Positions 62,732-64,000 of a stretch of DNA of 64,000 nt are shown in pieces (within the stretch, counting starts at the first letter, position 1; each line of letters opens with the position of its first letter). The stretch comes from Stereum hirsutum FP-91666 SS1 (lineage: Eukaryota; Basidiomycota; Agaricomycetes; Russulales; Stereaceae), in contig NW_006763143.1 in the NCBI RefSeq assembly GCF_000264905.1, positions 1,048,555 to 1,112,554 on the forward strand, given 5' to 3'. Under the pieces are notes generated by a model that worked only from the letters and a program-made list of their open reading frames with translations, had not been told where the DNA came from and did not search any database. Both the position numbers and the translations under genes were made by a program.

Positions 62732-64000
62732 ATGGCCGACTCAAGAAGCCCGATTCCTCCGTCCTATAACGAAGCCACGGCACCTCTAGCACATTCTGCC
62801 CCTCCAAGGAACACAGCACGGCTGGCGCAACTTGAACCTCAGGATCCCCACGACGAGCGAGGGAATAGCGAACGCGTGCATTTTGCCCAGGGACAGTACA
62901 CGAATTATACCCAGCCTCGGCCCTCACCTGCACCCTTCCCCGCCGCCGCCGCGCGTTCTGACACTACCAGGGCACCCAATAACGCCAGAAATGCCCCCTG
63001 TCCGGCGAAACCTTTCGAATCCACACCCCTCCACATCAATGTCGCCTCCATACGTCTCGCCATGGTCATCCTCGTCTATCTGCTCGCCTGTATCCCACTC
63101 TTCTGCTTGAAGAGCGTCTACGACGATGTTCGCACCAAGCTTGATCGCGAACGCAACGTCCGAGAGTCCGAGAGGAAGCAGTGGCAGCATCAGCAAGAAG
63201 ATCATAAGAAAGACGAAGAGCGATGGCAGCGCTTGCGCAGGGAGTGGGAGATCGAGAAGGAGGCACATAGACCGTATTTCGAGGAGCCAGTGTTGAAGGA
63301 CGTGTATTGTCGGGCGTATAATACACGGGAATATAAGGCAAGGTTGTGGAATGTGAGGTTGCCGGCGGATAACTGGCTGGAGGCGTGCATGAGCACGGAG
63401 GTGAAGATCCATGGAAGGACAATCGGGCAGCCACACAGGTGTGCGGATGAGGTTGGTGGAATGACTCCGTTTAGCCCACTTTGTACTTGTTCTGATGTTC
63501 CTGAATCGATTTTCTAAAATATAGGGATGGGGCGTGATCATGGCCTACTGGACTGTCAACTTCGACGAGGTCGAGTGCAAAACCGTATGGGGGAGAACCT
63601 GGGACAAGGTAAATATATCATCTACGTGCCTCGCCGTCTCTTATTCCACAACTCACTGACCTGTTCATCTTCCTCGTGAATAGGGATGCGTCAGACCGGG
63701 TATCCATGTACGTCTTCCCACCTCACCTTGTATCCCCAACAAATGTTGACATCTCTCTCCGACTTCAATAGGGCTACGAAGCTCCTCTCTGGGGTCAAAA
63801 ATGGGACGACGACTGGTACGAGATGTGTTATACCACCCCCGGTAATCTGCCTGGTCTTCCCGGCGACCTTGGGCGTCCGATTAGGTGCGAGCAAAGAGTG
63901 AGTCGCCCTCTTTCTTCATTGTTTTTTCGTGCGGACAGGATCCTCACTGGTATGATGAATTCAATCCATAGGGCCAAAAGGGTGGTGGTATGATTGGAGT
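62732..64000 (+). CDS. Membrane-anchored coiled-coil protein with conserved Cys/Trp-rich domain (member B; 3' end beyond window)
   Basis: Start ATG 62732 (MADSRSPIPPSYNEATAPL). Exon 1 (62732-63451, 240 residues): Pro/Ala-rich ~95 residues, one membrane helix (RLAMVILVYLLACIPLFCL), then a charged coiled coil of ~60 residues that is much shorter than in the paralogue at 49684 and lacks its repeats. The shared domain reads RPYFEEPVLKDVYCRAYNTR, EYKARLWNVRLPADNWLEAC, MSTEVKIHG and PHRCADE. Exon 2 from 63525: GWGVIMAYWTVNFDEVECKT, VWGRTWDK. A tiny exon follows (GCVRPGIH), then GYEAPLWGQKWDDDWYEMCY with TTPGNLPGL and RPIRCEQR, and the start of a last exon GQKGGGMIGV at the right edge. Intron positions and phases match the paralogue. 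The last Cys-containing exon lies mostly outside. Function unknown. Confidence 0.85.

Overview
The window is nuclear DNA from a filamentous basidiomycete, most likely an agaricomycete (mushroom-forming fungus). Genes are dense and split by many short GT-AG introns of about 50-80 bases. The proteins resemble agaricomycete orthologues, and several families are typical of that group: an F-box protein with a Cys/His tail, a PX-like AGC kinase with a long acidic tail, a GRAM/VASt sterol-transfer protein, and a membrane coiled-coil family with a Cys-rich end. I see no prokaryotic operons, no CRISPR array, no intact transposon, and no tRNA or rRNA gene I can support. I placed exon junctions by eye from GT/AG sites and reading phase. 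Gene ends are mostly firm; internal junctions of the longest genes are approximate.

Layout. 1-1.2 kb: 5' part of an unknown low-complexity gene (-) running off the left edge. 1.2-4.3 kb: gene-poor. 4.3-12.6 kb: BLM10/PA200 proteasome activator (-). 12.9-20.1 kb: mitochondrial chalcone-isomerase-fold protein (AIM18-like, +), a seven-helix membrane protein (-), a RING/coiled-coil protein (TRAIP-like, +), TIM21 (+) and V-ATPase subunit F (-). 20.3-32.2 kb: ecdysoneless/SGT1 (+), AP-3 sigma (+), MED6 (-), NRAMP metal transporter (+) and large-subunit catalase (-). 33.3-34.5 kb: CRZ1-like C2H2 factor (-). 34.5-37.1 kb: gene-poor, with one uncertain candidate gene. 37.1-49.1 kb: MCM5 (-), CSN6 (+), F-box protein (-), TMEM205-like (+), U2A' (-) and SAC1 (+). 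49.7-60.8 kb, all on the minus strand: a membrane coiled-coil Cys-domain protein, a LAM/Ysp-type sterol transfer protein and the PX-like AGC kinase. 60.8-62.7 kb: long divergent spacer. 62.7 kb to the end: a second member of the membrane coiled-coil Cys-domain family (+), cut by the right edge.

Most genes are single-copy housekeeping genes with no operon logic. They cover proteasome and ubiquitin control (BLM10, CSN6, F-box, RING), mitochondria (TIM21, AIM18-like), vesicle and vacuole traffic (AP-3 sigma, V-ATPase F), lipid contact sites (SAC1, LAM), replication (MCM5), splicing or transcription (U2A', MED6, ECD) and metal or oxidant handling (NRAMP, catalase). Several adjacent pairs are divergent with spacers of only 130-400 bases, which suggests shared promoters. 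The least explained and most interesting item is the paralogous pair at 49.7-51.2 kb and 62.7-64.0 kb: a type-II-like membrane anchor, a charged coiled coil and a conserved Cys/Trp-rich domain that I cannot match to any named family.
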